From positions 1,984,001 through 2,048,000 of the forward strand of contig JARGSG010000189.1 of NCBI GenBank assembly GCA_030374805.1: a DNA stretch of 64,000 nucleotides, in the 5' to 3' direction. Shown here one piece after another: positions 22,341-32,094 of the stretch (position 1 is its first letter; each line of letters opens with the position of its first letter). The notes below the pieces were generated by a model that did no database searches, was not told the DNA's origin, and was given only the letters and a program-made list of their open reading frames with translations. The stretch comes from Gracilaria gracilis. Taxonomy: Eukaryota > Rhodophyta > Florideophyceae > Gracilariales > Gracilariaceae. The translations under genes and the position numbers were made by a program.

Positions 22341-22639
22341 AACGGAAGGCGAAGCGTTACGCGTCGACGACGATGATGACGATATCCCCTGTTTCCTCAT
22401 GGAGGAGGGTGAAGAAGACTACGAACTGATTTCGGACGACATCTGTGATGACTTACTCGTCGCAGATGGTGAAGACCCGGAACCCGGTGCGCTTATCCCA
22501 ATCACTCCTGAGGAGATGATCAGAGAACAGCAGGGAGACCCGTTCTGTACGAGGATACGCGCCCAAATTAATGGCGGTGCGAACATCCCTTTTGGGGTTA
22601 ACACTCAGGGTTACCTCGTTAGAGTGGTTCGTTCATCCC

Positions 22640-23640
22640 CACAGATCGTGGTTCCTCACTCCTTACAGTCCAGGGTTCTTCACCTATCACACTTTTCTAA
22701 GGTTGCTTCCCATCCTGGGGCTAGAAGGCTGTACACGACACTACGTCGGGATTTCTACTGGCCCGCGTTAGCGTTGGATTGCTATACCACCGTCAAGGCG
22801 TGTACGCACTGTGCTCGTGAACGAGTTAAATTACGTCGCCATGCGAAGAAGCTAACTCTGTTCCCCGCACGGGCGCCTCTTGAGTTTGTTGCCATCGATA
22901 TACTCGGTGAGTTTTTAAGGACATCCCGAGGTAATCGGTTTCTACTCGTCATTACGGACAGATTCTCGAAGTTAGTCCGGACAATTCCGTTGAGGAAGAT
23001 TACATCACGCACTGTTGCGGAAGCTTTCGTTAAGCATTAGGTCCTAGTCTACGGTCCCCCGGTTAATCTCCTTTCGGATAATGGTCCGCAATTTACTGCG
23101 CGTTTCTTCCAGGACGTCTGTGGATACTCGACGTGAAGAATCTCTTCACGACGACGTATCATCCCCAATGTAATGGGCAAGTCGAGCGATTTAATCGAAC
23201 GCTGCTCTCCGCATTGCGGGCTTATACTGTTGAACATCCAAAGACTTGGGATCTCTACACGGATACCGTGACGTACGCGTACAATACGCAAGTTCACAGA
23301 GTTACTGGTTTATCTCCTTTTGAGCTTGTGCTGTCGCGAACGCCCCCGCCAGTTGCGGTTGAACCTCAGCCAAAGCTGGATACGTTCCCGTCGACGGTTG
23401 ATCACTATCTGCGTTGGAAGCAGTGGCTTTCATTTATGGTACCTGTTGCCAGGTCGGCAATGGCTAAAGCAAAACACGCTTATAAGCGGAACTTTGATGC
23501 CCGTATTCGGAGACCACTACCACCATTGGAACCGGGACAAACCGCCTTTGTAAGGAAAGAATATTACAATCCTGAAAAGGAGAGGCAACACAAGCTTTCT
23601 CCCATCGCTGATGGTCCGTACCGCGTTATTAGCGTGAATA
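22640..23640 (+). other. Integrase domains of the Gypsy element
   Basis: The N-terminal HHCC zinc finger is visible (HLSHFSKVASHPG and CTHC, about 22680-22815). The core begins PLEFVAIDILGEF with the first catalytic Asp, followed by sequence for the second Asp motif and HPQCNGQVERFNRTL with the Glu. The GPY-type C-terminal fold is suggested by YRVISVNKDTVVLEV. The integrase is broken in this copy. It would insert the cDNA into chromosomes, guided by the chromodomain farther on. Confidence 0.88.
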
Positions 23641-23955
23641 AGGACACAGTTGTACTGGAAGTTGGTGGCGCTCATGAGCGTTTTTCTCGAGATCGAGTTG
23701 TACAAGGACCTACCCGTCATACGGAAGTTGTTTTGGATACTCAGCAGGAGGCTGGACAGGCGGAGAACCGATCGCTTCAGTCTACAGAAGCTACACCACT
23801 TATGGGACTTCGTCACCCATCGAGGGGATTGTCGGAGTTACCGATGTTATCGTCGCGAACCGAATCTTCGGATTCTACACCGCTTGTGAAGTCGCGCTTC
23901 ACAGCGTCTATCGAACCGTCAACTGACGTGATGACTGCTCCCCGTATCGCTCCAC

Positions 23956-23972
23956 CTCAGGAGGGGGAGGGG
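23956..23972 (+). other. Second internal copy of the polypurine tract
   Basis: CTCAGGAGGGGGAGGGG occurs just after the integrase domain, identical to 20804-20820 and, over 14 bases, to the 3' polypurine tract. It reads in frame as QEGEG in both internal copies. Confidence 0.55.
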
Positions 23973-25099
23973 AATTCACGCGTTGTTGCGGAAGAACAGG
24001 AATCACCGGTGTCGCAACCGTCGCAGACATCCCGTGATTCACGGAGAGAAGAATTGGAGACTGAGTTGTCTCAGGACACCGTCGAGGACGTGATTGCTAA
24101 GGATACCACTGTTAGTGGGCAGGCAAACCCGCTACAGCGTGCTGATATTGCCAAGGGCGCGCAACGCTCTACAGCGGATCGCAGCCCTATCAGCAAGGGA
24201 CACGCGCAATCTACGGACTCCCGTACTGTCCAGGATACTGGAATTGCTCACCCGCACGGGGAATCGCCGCATGATCAACCTCCTGTTGTCGAGGAGACAC
24301 AGGAGGGACCACCTGATCGTGCTCGCGAAAGTTCCTCGGCACCGCCGGAAGTCGACGCTGATCACCCGATCTCTCGGAAGAGCACGGCTACAGCACCGCT
24401 GGATACTGCTACCCGGAGTATTCCGGACGCGCGCAAGCCGCAAACCGTCGCCGACGTTCGTCGCGCACCGCCTACGGAGGCGCGAAGTAAGGAACTCACG
24501 GTAGATCCCGGTATCGCAAGACCTGTTAGTCAGGAAAGAGAGAAGACGCTCGCAGAAGCGAAGTTAGAGCACCCCGGAACGGGTATGGAGGAAGCACCAC
24601 CGCACCCATCCGTAGGGAAGTCGTTAAGCGCTCGTCATGACGTTTTGAACCGTCATGACAGTGCACGCACCGTTGGAGATACGGAATACCGCCCTGATTT
24701 AGGGAAAATACACGCTGCCAGTGCAGGAGTGCGCGCGCGCCACACGTCGCGTGGCACACCCCGTGCACCACACAGTGGACCTACACTGTCGACCGGCAGC
24801 GCCGTAGCCACGAACCGTCGCACGGAGTCACGTGAACCGGCACGTGCCGTGGTAGGTAATCCGCCTCCCCGTCCGAAACCACCGTCAACACGGGAAACTA
24901 CTCGTAATCGAGACGTTGAGGAGACCGTCGAAACGGAAGAACTGCTCGAGAACTCCCGGAATCCGGTAAGGAAGACTCAGCAGAGGACGACAGAACCGCC
25001 GAAGGCGTCAGAGGCACACAGCAACGCAGCTGGTATCCCTATTACAGTACCGCTACGAAGCGTGGACGACCCTTCTAAAGGTGGTGAAGAACGTGAAGT

Positions 25100-25275
25100 T
25101 TACTCGAAAGAGTTCGTGGTCGACCACATCGTGGGACACAGTTGGCACCCGAAGGGGTATAGGCAGTACCAGGTGCGCTGGTATGGCTATCCGCCATCAG
25201 CAGACACGGATGAACCGGTTGAGCACCTGCCACGATCGAAAATCGTGCAGTATCACCGCCGTACTAACACGGATG
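25100..25275 (+). other. Chromodomain at the end of pol
   Basis: EFVVDHIVGHSWHPKGYR and YQVRWYGYPPSADTDEP followed by VEHLPRSKIV form a chromodomain, with the aromatic residues that normally cage methyl-lysine partly kept. It follows a linker of several hundred residues rich in Thr, Ser, Pro and Arg, which is long for this group. Chromodomains steer integration of chromoviruses to heterochromatin. Confidence 0.85.
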
Positions 25276-25376
25276 TTCCGGCTAACCTACACCGCGCCCT
25301 AGTGGGGTAGACCGCCACCGTCTGTGACGGAACGTTCTCTCGTGTCCGGCGTAGCCGTGTCAACGACAACGAACCT

Positions 25377-25713
25377 CACTCGAGGAAGCGTAACGACCTC
25401 CAGCGGAGTACAGTGCCGAAGTTACTTCGTGAAGGCACCCTCTAAACGAGGAGAGTTGAAGAATAAGCTAAGCTGCCCTCAGGAAGAGGAGAAGATTTAA
25501 GAAGACTCTATGAAGAGGAAAGGACACTCAGAAGAGGATTAGGAAGAAGAAGTAATGCCCTCAGGAAGAGGAGAAGAAGAAAGAAGACTCTACGAAGAGG
25601 AATTGAAGCTCAGAAGAGATTTTGCAGCACTCATGAAGAGGAATGAAGACTCTATGAAGAGGAGAAGAACTATGAAGACTCTATGAAGAGGCAGAAGGAC
25701 TCTAAGACAGAGG
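25377..25713. repeat. Array of CTC...GAGG inverted repeats after pol
   Basis: At least ten copies of CTC-N(4-6)-GAG, consensus CTCTATGAAGAGG, stand at 25478, 25506, 25527, 25560, 25588, 25609, 25630, 25650, 25679 and 25700. Steps are mostly 20-33 bp and 21 bp is the commonest. Looser copies (CTCACTCGAGG, CTCCAGCGGAG, CTCTAAACGAGG) extend it to 25377. The region is purine-rich on the plus strand. It lies between the stop of pol and the 3' end of the antisense ORF. Confidence 0.85.
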
Positions 25714-25906
25714 AAAGTGCACTCAATCATGCGGAAGATTTGAAGACCCCGGAAGGGAGAAGAATATTGAAGATTACACTTGAAGAAGGAAGATAACCTT
25801 GATGCTCAAGGGAAGAACACAGTTTTACTGGACATCTCAACTAAGCTGTACCCCGCTATTCGGGACTACAACGGCCAAGTTATTGGGAATCTACTGTGAC
25901 GAGCCC

Positions 25907-27934
25907 CTACGTGGAGGGGCCACCCGAGCCACTCGGTCCTTGCTGAGCACCAGCGTTCGCCAGCTGCGCTATCAGGGCGTCGCGCATCTCTGTGACGTCG
26001 CCCGACGCTGCGCCAGAGGCACCAGCTGAGCTGAGGAACTGAGCGATCACGGCAGCCCGTGCTTCTTCGGATACTCCCGCGTTCGCGGCTTCATTCGGCA
26101 TAGTCGACGCCGCCGTCGCAGGCGCCGAAGCAGCCTCCACAGGAGTTGGAGAGGACACAGGAACTGGGACTGGTACAACCGGCGCAGCCGGGGCGATATG
26201 ACCACCCGCAGGGGGGTTCGCTACTGCAACAGCAGGTGCTGGCTCCACAACGAGAGTGTCGTCTTCTCCAAAGGCATCGTCCTCATCAGGAGCGTCATCG
26301 AGCATGATGTTGTCGCCTCCAACAGGGTGAAAGAATTCATCAGTCATGATGAATCCGGTGAGATGCCGAGGAGGGATGACTCGCTCTGCATGACGCAGGA
26401 TATGTGCCTCCGCTGGAGTGATCAGTGTCCGTGACCACGGGTCGTAGAAGACAAAATCGCCCGCTAGCGGTGATCTGCGCCCGGGAGACCGGTCAACCTG
26501 AAGGTCTCCGTCATCGCGCCTACTCTGAGCGCGCGGCACCTGGCTCCAGTCTACTGTGTCAATCACTCGCAAGAGGCTCATCAACTCGGAGAGGTTTCCA
26601 TTGCCGCCCAGCGGAAGAGTAAGATCCAAGCTTCGAATGGCTTGCCGCAAACGTGGAGGGATAAACCACAGTCTGTACTGGTCGTACACTTCATGAAGGA
26701 CGTACACCGCCGTGCGGGCTGCCCATTCCGTCACCACCACGGTCCACCATCCCGTGAACGGGTTCGTTGCCAACCGACTACCGATGTAGGTCAGGCACGG
26801 GGGAAGCTCAACGTAACACCCCCGGCACACCTCGTAAGAGGCCCATACAACGGGAAGTGGCACGTATCTTCCACGCATGTGGCGAGGCCTAATCCGGTGT
26901 GACTCCGTGTTTTGATAGGGGATCAAATATCCCCAACGGGAGCGAGCACGTCGTTCGGGACGGATCATGTTCTGCAAGAAGTTGGACCGCGGGATGCGGG
27001 GCAGGTATCGGAATTCAGCACGCAACAGCGGACGGGTCCAGCACAGGACATCCTGGTGAATCGTGACGTTCTGATAACGCTCTACTACACCGGCAAGCCG
27101 GGCCAAGTTCTCGCCGTAGTGCACCTTACCGAGGGTTCGGTAGAAAGCAACGTCAAACCGGAACTCCGTGGGTATCGGTTGTTCCGAGTATGTTCGGGCA
27201 AGCCGCAGATGCGCGACACGTACCATCTCCGCACGAGCGGTATTGTGCGACTCACCACGCCGGTGGACAAGAGCTTGCGTTGGCACGGTAATCCGGTATT
27301 GCCAGTCAAAGGTAACCGTCATCCAGACGTGAATCCCACCCGGCAAATGACCGCTGCCGTCTGCGAACGCCGCTACGAGAGAAGGCTGAGTGACCCCGTG
27401 AGGGTGTAACCAAGGAGACCGTACGAACGGTAATGGATTCGACCGTGGATCCACGTCTTCTAACTCGTCATACGAGGCCCACGCACCGACAGTCGGGTTA
27501 TGCACCGGCGCTGCCGGAGGTATTGCCGCAATGCCGTTGCCCACTTGATTGGGAAAGATGTACGGAGCCGGTTGCGCACCCGTTTGGGGAAGAGGCGCCG
27601 TATGGAAGCCGGGATTCATCGCCGATGAGGGGTTGGAGGACGACGGCTGGGCCGGTTGAGGATGACCAAAGCCCCCGAAATAGGGTTGAGGAGGCCCGCC
27701 AGGCGGTTGGTTGTTGCCCTGATTGGGAGTACTCATCGCTGTTGTAGCGCAAGGAAAGGAAGCCGAGGTGTTCGGAACAGAAGGAGCAAGAGGAAGCCGA
27801 GGAATCGGAGGCGATACCGCTGCAGAGCGTGTAGAAGTTGGTGATTCGCTTGGGTCGCGTGGCGAAGCGACAGGAGAAGGAGAAGGACCCGCTATCGGGG
27901 AGGTACTTATACACTCCGAAGGAGAAAGATGCAT
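25907..27934 (-). CDS. Whole antisense ORF (675 codons) of the Gypsy element, unknown function
   Basis: This intact frame runs opposite to gag-pol, from 38 bp inside the 3' LTR almost to the end of pol. The ATG at 27934 gives a Pro/Ser-rich leader; a second in-frame ATG at 27736 (MSTPNQGNNQPPGG) may be the true start. The N-terminus is Pro/Gly/Gln-rich. A globular, aromatic-rich core of about 350 residues includes PGGIHVWMTVTFDWQYRI, HQDVLCWTRPLLRAEFRYLP and CYVELPPCLTYIGSR. An acidic stretch (DDAPDEDDAFGEDD) and an Ala/Pro/Val-rich tail follow. I recognise no domain. A decayed homologue at 46971-48147 sits in the same place and orientation in an older element, so it is a real, inherited gene. 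Transcription would start in the 3' LTR, antisense. Antisense extra ORFs near the 3' LTR are known in plant Tat/Grande elements and HTLV-1; relatedness is not implied. Confidence 0.85.
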   Translation of the reverse strand: MHLSPSECISTSPIAGPSPSPVASPRDPSESPTSTRSAAVSPPIPRLPLAPSVPNTSASFPCATTAMSTPNQGNNQPPGGPPQPYFGGFGHPQPAQPSSSNPSSAMNPGFHTAPLPQTGAQPAPYIFPNQVGNGIAAIPPAAPVHNPTVGAWASYDELEDVDPRSNPLPFVRSPWLHPHGVTQPSLVAAFADGSGHLPGGIHVWMTVTFDWQYRITVPTQALVHRRGESHNTARAEMVRVAHLRLARTYSEQPIPTEFRFDVAFYRTLGKVHYGENLARLAGVVERYQNVTIHQDVLCWTRPLLRAEFRYLPRIPRSNFLQNMIRPERRARSRWGYLIPYQNTESHRIRPRHMRGRYVPLPVVWASYEVCRGCYVELPPCLTYIGSRLATNPFTGWWTVVVTEWAARTAVYVLHEVYDQYRLWFIPPRLRQAIRSLDLTLPLGGNGNLSELMSLLRVIDTVDWSQVPRAQSRRDDGDLQVDRSPGRRSPLAGDFVFYDPWSRTLITPAEAHILRHAERVIPPRHLTGFIMTDEFFHPVGGDNIMLDDAPDEDDAFGEDDTLVVEPAPAVAVANPPAGGHIAPAAPVVPVPVPVSSPTPVEAASAPATAASTMPNEAANAGVSEEARAAVIAQFLSSAGASGAASGDVTEMRDALIAQLANAGAQQGPSGSGGPST

Positions 27935-27957
27935 GCGCTCGCGGGTCGTCGTCGCGC

Positions 27958-27972
27958 CTCAGGAGGGGGAGA
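27958..27972 (+). other. Polypurine tract
   Basis: CTCAGGAGGGGGAGA abuts the 3' LTR start (TGTAGTGC at 27973), where plus-strand DNA synthesis would begin. It is near-identical to the internal copies at 20804 and 23956. Confidence 0.85.
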
Positions 27973-28771
27973 TGTAGTGCAACGCTATTGCGGATGAAGC
28001 TTCGCTATTGCGATTCATAGACAAAGGGATGCTCTCTAAGGAGGTGATGATGAATGCCGTGCGTGGCACACCCCATTCTTGGGTAGATTCGTACAACATA
28101 TAGGATAGTTGTGAGGTGCACAGCATTGCTGGTCAGTCACACACGTGTGGGGAGTTTGCACCCATTGTTGGGGATTCTAGATATTAATATTGGATATTTA
28201 GTTACCACTGACAGTGGGCGGCTACACTACATAGTAGGTTGAGCTCAACCCAACTTTGGAGAAGTAAACGACGGGACCGAGTGTTCGGCTCTGATGTTTC
28301 ACCCTTGGTGAGCAATATACTCCTCGCGGAGAGTTGCCACTACTGTGTAGGTACCATCATCCGCCTCGCGGCATCTACAGCACCCTTACTGCATTCCGCG
28401 TGTTATTCTGTGTGTTTCCTTTATTTGTTTTCGCACTGTTATACAGGTATCGCTACACTGCATACCGGTGTTGACCGTTCTTTGTTTCGCCCACTCGCGT
28501 GGTTCGCTACCGCTCTCCGCGTCTCGTGCCACTCTCGTCTTTGTGTTGGTTGTCCCGTCTGTGACGTCATCCCCGACTCTGTCGTGTTCCCCACCACTGT
28601 GCGGCTTCTTTGCCTTTACCGCTCTCTACGCGTGTCGTGACGGTGATCCCCGGTCTTACACCCGGCTAGCGCGATCACCCTGAGAGGGGCTCTATTGCTG
28701 TGACTACCTCAGTTGAGGGAAGGCTTGAACACCCTTTGTGTGTCTTCTTCCTCCGCAGGGGTTGCACCACA
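27973..28771 (+). repeat. 3' LTR of the Gypsy element
   Basis: It is a copy of 16507-17305 with a single difference that I can see (AAGGGG versus AAAGGG near the start). The target duplication ATTAT follows at 28772-28776. Its opposite strand is the likely promoter region for the antisense ORF. Confidence 0.95.
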
Positions 28772-29260
28772 ATTATCACCGATTCACCGCTTGCGGTGTT
28801 TGATCGACCAAACTAGTCTGTACAGAGTGGCTGTGACACAGGCAGCCAAGGTATATGAGAAAACGAAGCGCGGTCGGTTACAAAATCCAATAACCCTGGG
28901 ACTCAAACGTGAGTCACAGACTCGTATCAGGAAATCAAAATCAAACTTCAAAAAGGCTGCAGAGAGTCATCTGTCGGATGTTCCTCTTTTGCAGCTACGT
29001 AGGGCACCATTACCAATTGAGCCAGGGCTGAATACTGAACAAGGGCTAATCTTTTACTCTACACCGTGGTTAAAAGAAGATCCATTACCAGACCAGAAAA
29101 AGAAGGCCTCGATAGTTTTGCAATCCCTCCCAAAAGCTGATTGGAAAATATGGACCGATGGCTCGGTTGGTACTCCTGCGTGGCTTAAGGACGTTCGACC
29201 TTTAAGAGTAGCTGTCGAATAAAATGGTGATTGGCACGCTGGCACCATTTAATACAGTGA
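28772..29260 (+). mobile_element. LINE fragment 4: linker and start of RNase H
   Basis: After the Gypsy 3' LTR the LINE resumes with IHRLRCLIDQTSLYRVAVTQ and continues to LPKADWKIWTDGSVG, the opening strand and first Asp of an RNase H domain. An endonuclease, reverse transcriptase and RNase H in one LINE points to the I/Tad1-like branches. The RNase H soon breaks down, and the element fades out by about 29260. Confidence 0.75.
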
Positions 29261-30340
29261 TAAGGGTGTCGTTATGAGTTTGCACGTACAAGAAGTTTTG
29301 GTTTCCAACGGCATGCCGCCAAAGACAACGATCCACTAGAATGAAGGAAAGAATATTGCTTACAACTTTCCTATACCCAGTCATATAATAGGTAAAAACA
29401 ACTATGTGTTACGGGTGAACCCATTGAAGTTAAATTTTGTCGGAAAAAGTGTTTATGCAATTTTGTGGGGCAACGAAACTGTTACTATAATTGTAATACA
29501 TACGGCCAGGGTAAGAGTGTTTTTTTACATCTTTGAAACAATATGTCTATCGCACGCTGCTGTTTACGTGCTGAAAAGAACTAAAACGAATTTGAGAGGT
29601 AAAATCAGTTTTGAAACTGATTTGCAGAATTTGGTAGAGACCCTACATTTGCTTGTACGAAATCAATCTTTCTATGTTTAATAGTTGTCAGATGTTATGG
29701 GCAAGACAGCAAAGTTTAATGAGGTGAAAATTGTTGGGTTTGTAGTTATTGAAAAGTAACTTAGAGTCACTTATTTGAAAGTTTTTTATTGCAAGCTCTT
29801 GACTCATCAATTTGAAAACAGTCAAAAAATTTTATTGACTTTTGTGAAGTAAAGTAAAAATTTTAAACAAAACACAAGCGGGATGCGTTGATACGAGCTA
29901 TAATAAAAAAATACAATATTTAATGTCACAGAAAAAAAGCAAATATGGTTTTTTTGCAGTTGTTTGTCAGACATTGTTCATGGCTAAACCCATTTAAAAC
30001 GCATTTATTTGGAAAGGGGTTTGTGTACGACTGTCGGTTTGGAGTTTTAAATGATGTTCAAGATTATGTATTGAGTTGCTCAAAAAACGCTCAGTAGGTG
30101 TTTTTGTCTACCGCCGTATTGTGAACGTCAAAATCTTGTTGCTGATATCATCCAAAAGTGGTCTGAGAAAATGCTGGCCTTTCTAGTAGTGAGAAAGCGC
30201 TTCTTTAACCAGAAGCGCACTCCATTTAGCTGTAATTAAGCTAGATGTGCCTATAAAAGAGAGAGAGCAAAATGCAGAACTCAATGAACTAAAAAGGAGC
30301 TTGAAAAAACGCCGTTATTTGCATGGAAGTCCTTTATCGG
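29261..30340. other. AT-rich non-coding stretch
   Basis: No gene, repeat or clear homology is seen. Short open frames here have AT-driven composition and no motifs. It may include the unrecognised 3' tail of the LINE. Confidence 0.5.
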
Positions 30341-30790
30341 CTGTTGGCTTTTTCCTGTACGTGTACACGGAAGCGAGTACGTGTAGTTCGCGTTATGTAC
30401 GTGTACACGGTAAAATGTACACGGTTCGTGCCCTGCAGCAGACATCGTCAGTAAAGCTTTCATAAGATGTATGTACGTTTTCTGACATTGACATTCGGTG
30501 TCACACCACTGGTGACATGTCAAGTCTCCAGTGGAGACTCTCCACCTTGTGACGTATATGATATGACAACAGTGTGTACGTGTACTAACACACGTGACGT
30601 TTCAGCAATTAGCCAGTCACTGGCTACTTGCTGGAGGGTCACGTGTCCACGTCACAATGTGCCTATAGTTGGCGAATTCACCTTCTGTTCCGCTTCTTCA
30701 ACGGCTTAGTCGTTGTACCGTGTACATACTACCTTCGTATGTACTACATAGTGTACAGAATGTAAGGGGGTCCAAAGGGATAGCCCGCTT
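30341..30790. repeat. Cluster of small palindromes including CGTGTACACG
   Basis: The perfect 10-bp palindrome CGTGTACACG occurs at 30360-30369 and 30400-30409. Other perfect inverted repeats follow: GTCTCC-AGT-GGAGAC near 30525, AGCCAGT-C-ACTGGCT near 30611, and GTACATAC-N7-GTATGTAC at 30722-30744. CACGTGAC and GTCACGTG cores recur. A third CGTGTACACG lies at 34351-34360. The GTAC core is the type bound by plant and green-algal SBP factors, but any regulatory role here is a guess. Confidence 0.5.
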
Positions 30791-30793
30791 ACC

Positions 30794-31026
30794 CTCATAA
30801 TCTTCGAGAAACTCAGGAATCTGGAAGATATCCGATATCTTGGAAGCACCTAGTGCTGGAATAAACATTCATTTATAAACAAACTATAAACATTGAGCGA
30901 GCGAGCACCTAGTGCTGGAATAAACATTCATTTATAAACAAACTATAAACATTGAGCGAGCGAGCACTAGGTGCTTCCAAGATATCGGATATCTTCCAGA
31001 TTCCTGAGTTTCTCGAAGATTATGAG
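30794..31026. repeat. Foldback: 64-bp perfect inverted repeat around a 59-bp tandem duplication
   Basis: Bases 30794-30857 (starting CTCATAATCTTCGAGAAACT) are the exact reverse complement of 30963-31026. Between and partly overlapping them, a 59-bp unit (30846-30904) is repeated exactly at 30905-30963, including GGAATAAACATTCATTTATA and GAGCGAGCGAG. The arms themselves contain GATATCCGATATC. No clear target duplication flanks it. It resembles a small foldback transposon or MITE. Perfect arm identity implies a recent origin or ongoing correction. Confidence 0.85.
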
Positions 31027-32094
31027 TGCTAACCTTAAAAGTTAAGTAACTCAGTTTTTAGTCTGCCGGCTTACTGTACCTACTTCGTCTACGTGGAATA
31101 CAGTACCATTAGCCAAGTGCGCCCATCATGAAGCATCAGCTCCCTGAAGGGAGTGTAGATATAACTTTACCAAGGGTATCCGTATATATACGCTAACCTT
31201 TTGGCTGCGAGCGAAACGCTTACGTCAGCCACTGTACTTGGTCGCCAATGATCGTGAGCGCTCTAGTAGTTGAGCTGGTCGACCTTGCCATAGACGACGT
31301 AACCGTTGAAGCCACAGATCAGATCTTTTGGTGGACATCTCGGATACCAAAAACGTCGAAAACACTCTCTCTTCTACATCGCTGGATACCGCCGTAGAGA
31401 ATTTGGCGGCGGGTCAATGGGCTTGGCACAGACAACAGCGCAATATAACAAGCGGGCCCGCATATCATACACTCCACGCTGCACCCACACTGTCGCCGTT
31501 TTGTGTTCTTCGTCGTGCCTGGTATGTACTACTCGTATACAGTTGCCCTATACAGTTGCGCTGTCCGTTGCCCGTATACCGCATACCCAACCCACCCCAC
31601 ATCTATGATATGCATGTACGATCTGGTACAACCTTCCAAGTATTCATAACCCATTCCTTACCCCGACAGCGTTTTTCTCACTCTTGTATCTACATTATCG
31701 TTTAACAAGGGGTGAAAAGGTTACATGATGATGTATGCAAACATTATCTACAGTATGCGATCCCTCACCTCGCTCCCCGCCTAGTGGGCTGCTTGCTGCT
31801 GACCCCCAATGAAAAAATATGAATCATCTAGGATTTCAGTGGCTTTCACAATGCAGTTAACATTAACCATTCACCTTGTTTCAAAACCGACGCCCCCCGT
31901 CCTCGTTGCCATAGTAATTCGCTCCTCATTGTCATGCGCGTTCAACATGTCCATCACGCACCCCATTTTCACCCGCCCAAATTCGCAGCACCATGAAACC
32001 CTTGCTCTTCTATAAAGGCTGCTCTTCCATTCCCGTCCCCTCCCTCGCCTCTGCCACTCCTACTCCCATCCGAAGTTCAAACCGCCTCCGCATT
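31027..32094. other. Upstream region of the haloperoxidase gene
   Basis: Short frames at 31306-31705 have no recognisable domain and overlap each other in different frames. A small hairpin CTCCCT-GAA-GGGAG lies near 31140, and TATATATACG occurs near 31180. The last 100 bp contain the likely core promoter of the downstream gene. Confidence 0.45.
32011..32017 (+). promoter_or_regulatory. Candidate TATA box of the haloperoxidase gene
   Basis: TATAAAG at 32011-32017 lies 84 bp before the ATG at 32095. Transcription would then begin near 32040, leaving a leader of about 55 bases rich in C and T. This position excludes the in-frame ATG at 31993 as the start. Confidence 0.5.

Larger units (their letters stand above)
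16507..28771 (+). mobile_element. Young Ty3/Gypsy chromodomain (chromovirus) LTR retrotransposon, 12.3 kb
   Basis: Nearly identical 799-bp LTRs (16507-17305 and 27973-28771; I see one difference) are flanked by the exact target duplication ATTAT (16502-16506 and 28772-28776). The order inside is primer site, gag, protease, reverse transcriptase and RNase H, integrase, chromodomain, a CTC/GAG inverted-repeat array, a long antisense ORF, a polypurine tract and the 3' LTR. Gag-pol is broken in several places (a handful), yet the LTR identity says the insertion is very recent. The element landed inside a LINE. At 12.3 kb it is large for the group, partly from a long Ser/Thr/Arg-rich linker before the chromodomain and partly from the antisense gene. 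Confidence 0.95.

Noticed and set aside
31993-32094. Upstream ATG extending the haloperoxidase by 34 residues
   Set aside because: A TATA box lies within this stretch, and starting at 32095 gives an immediate, well-formed signal peptide.
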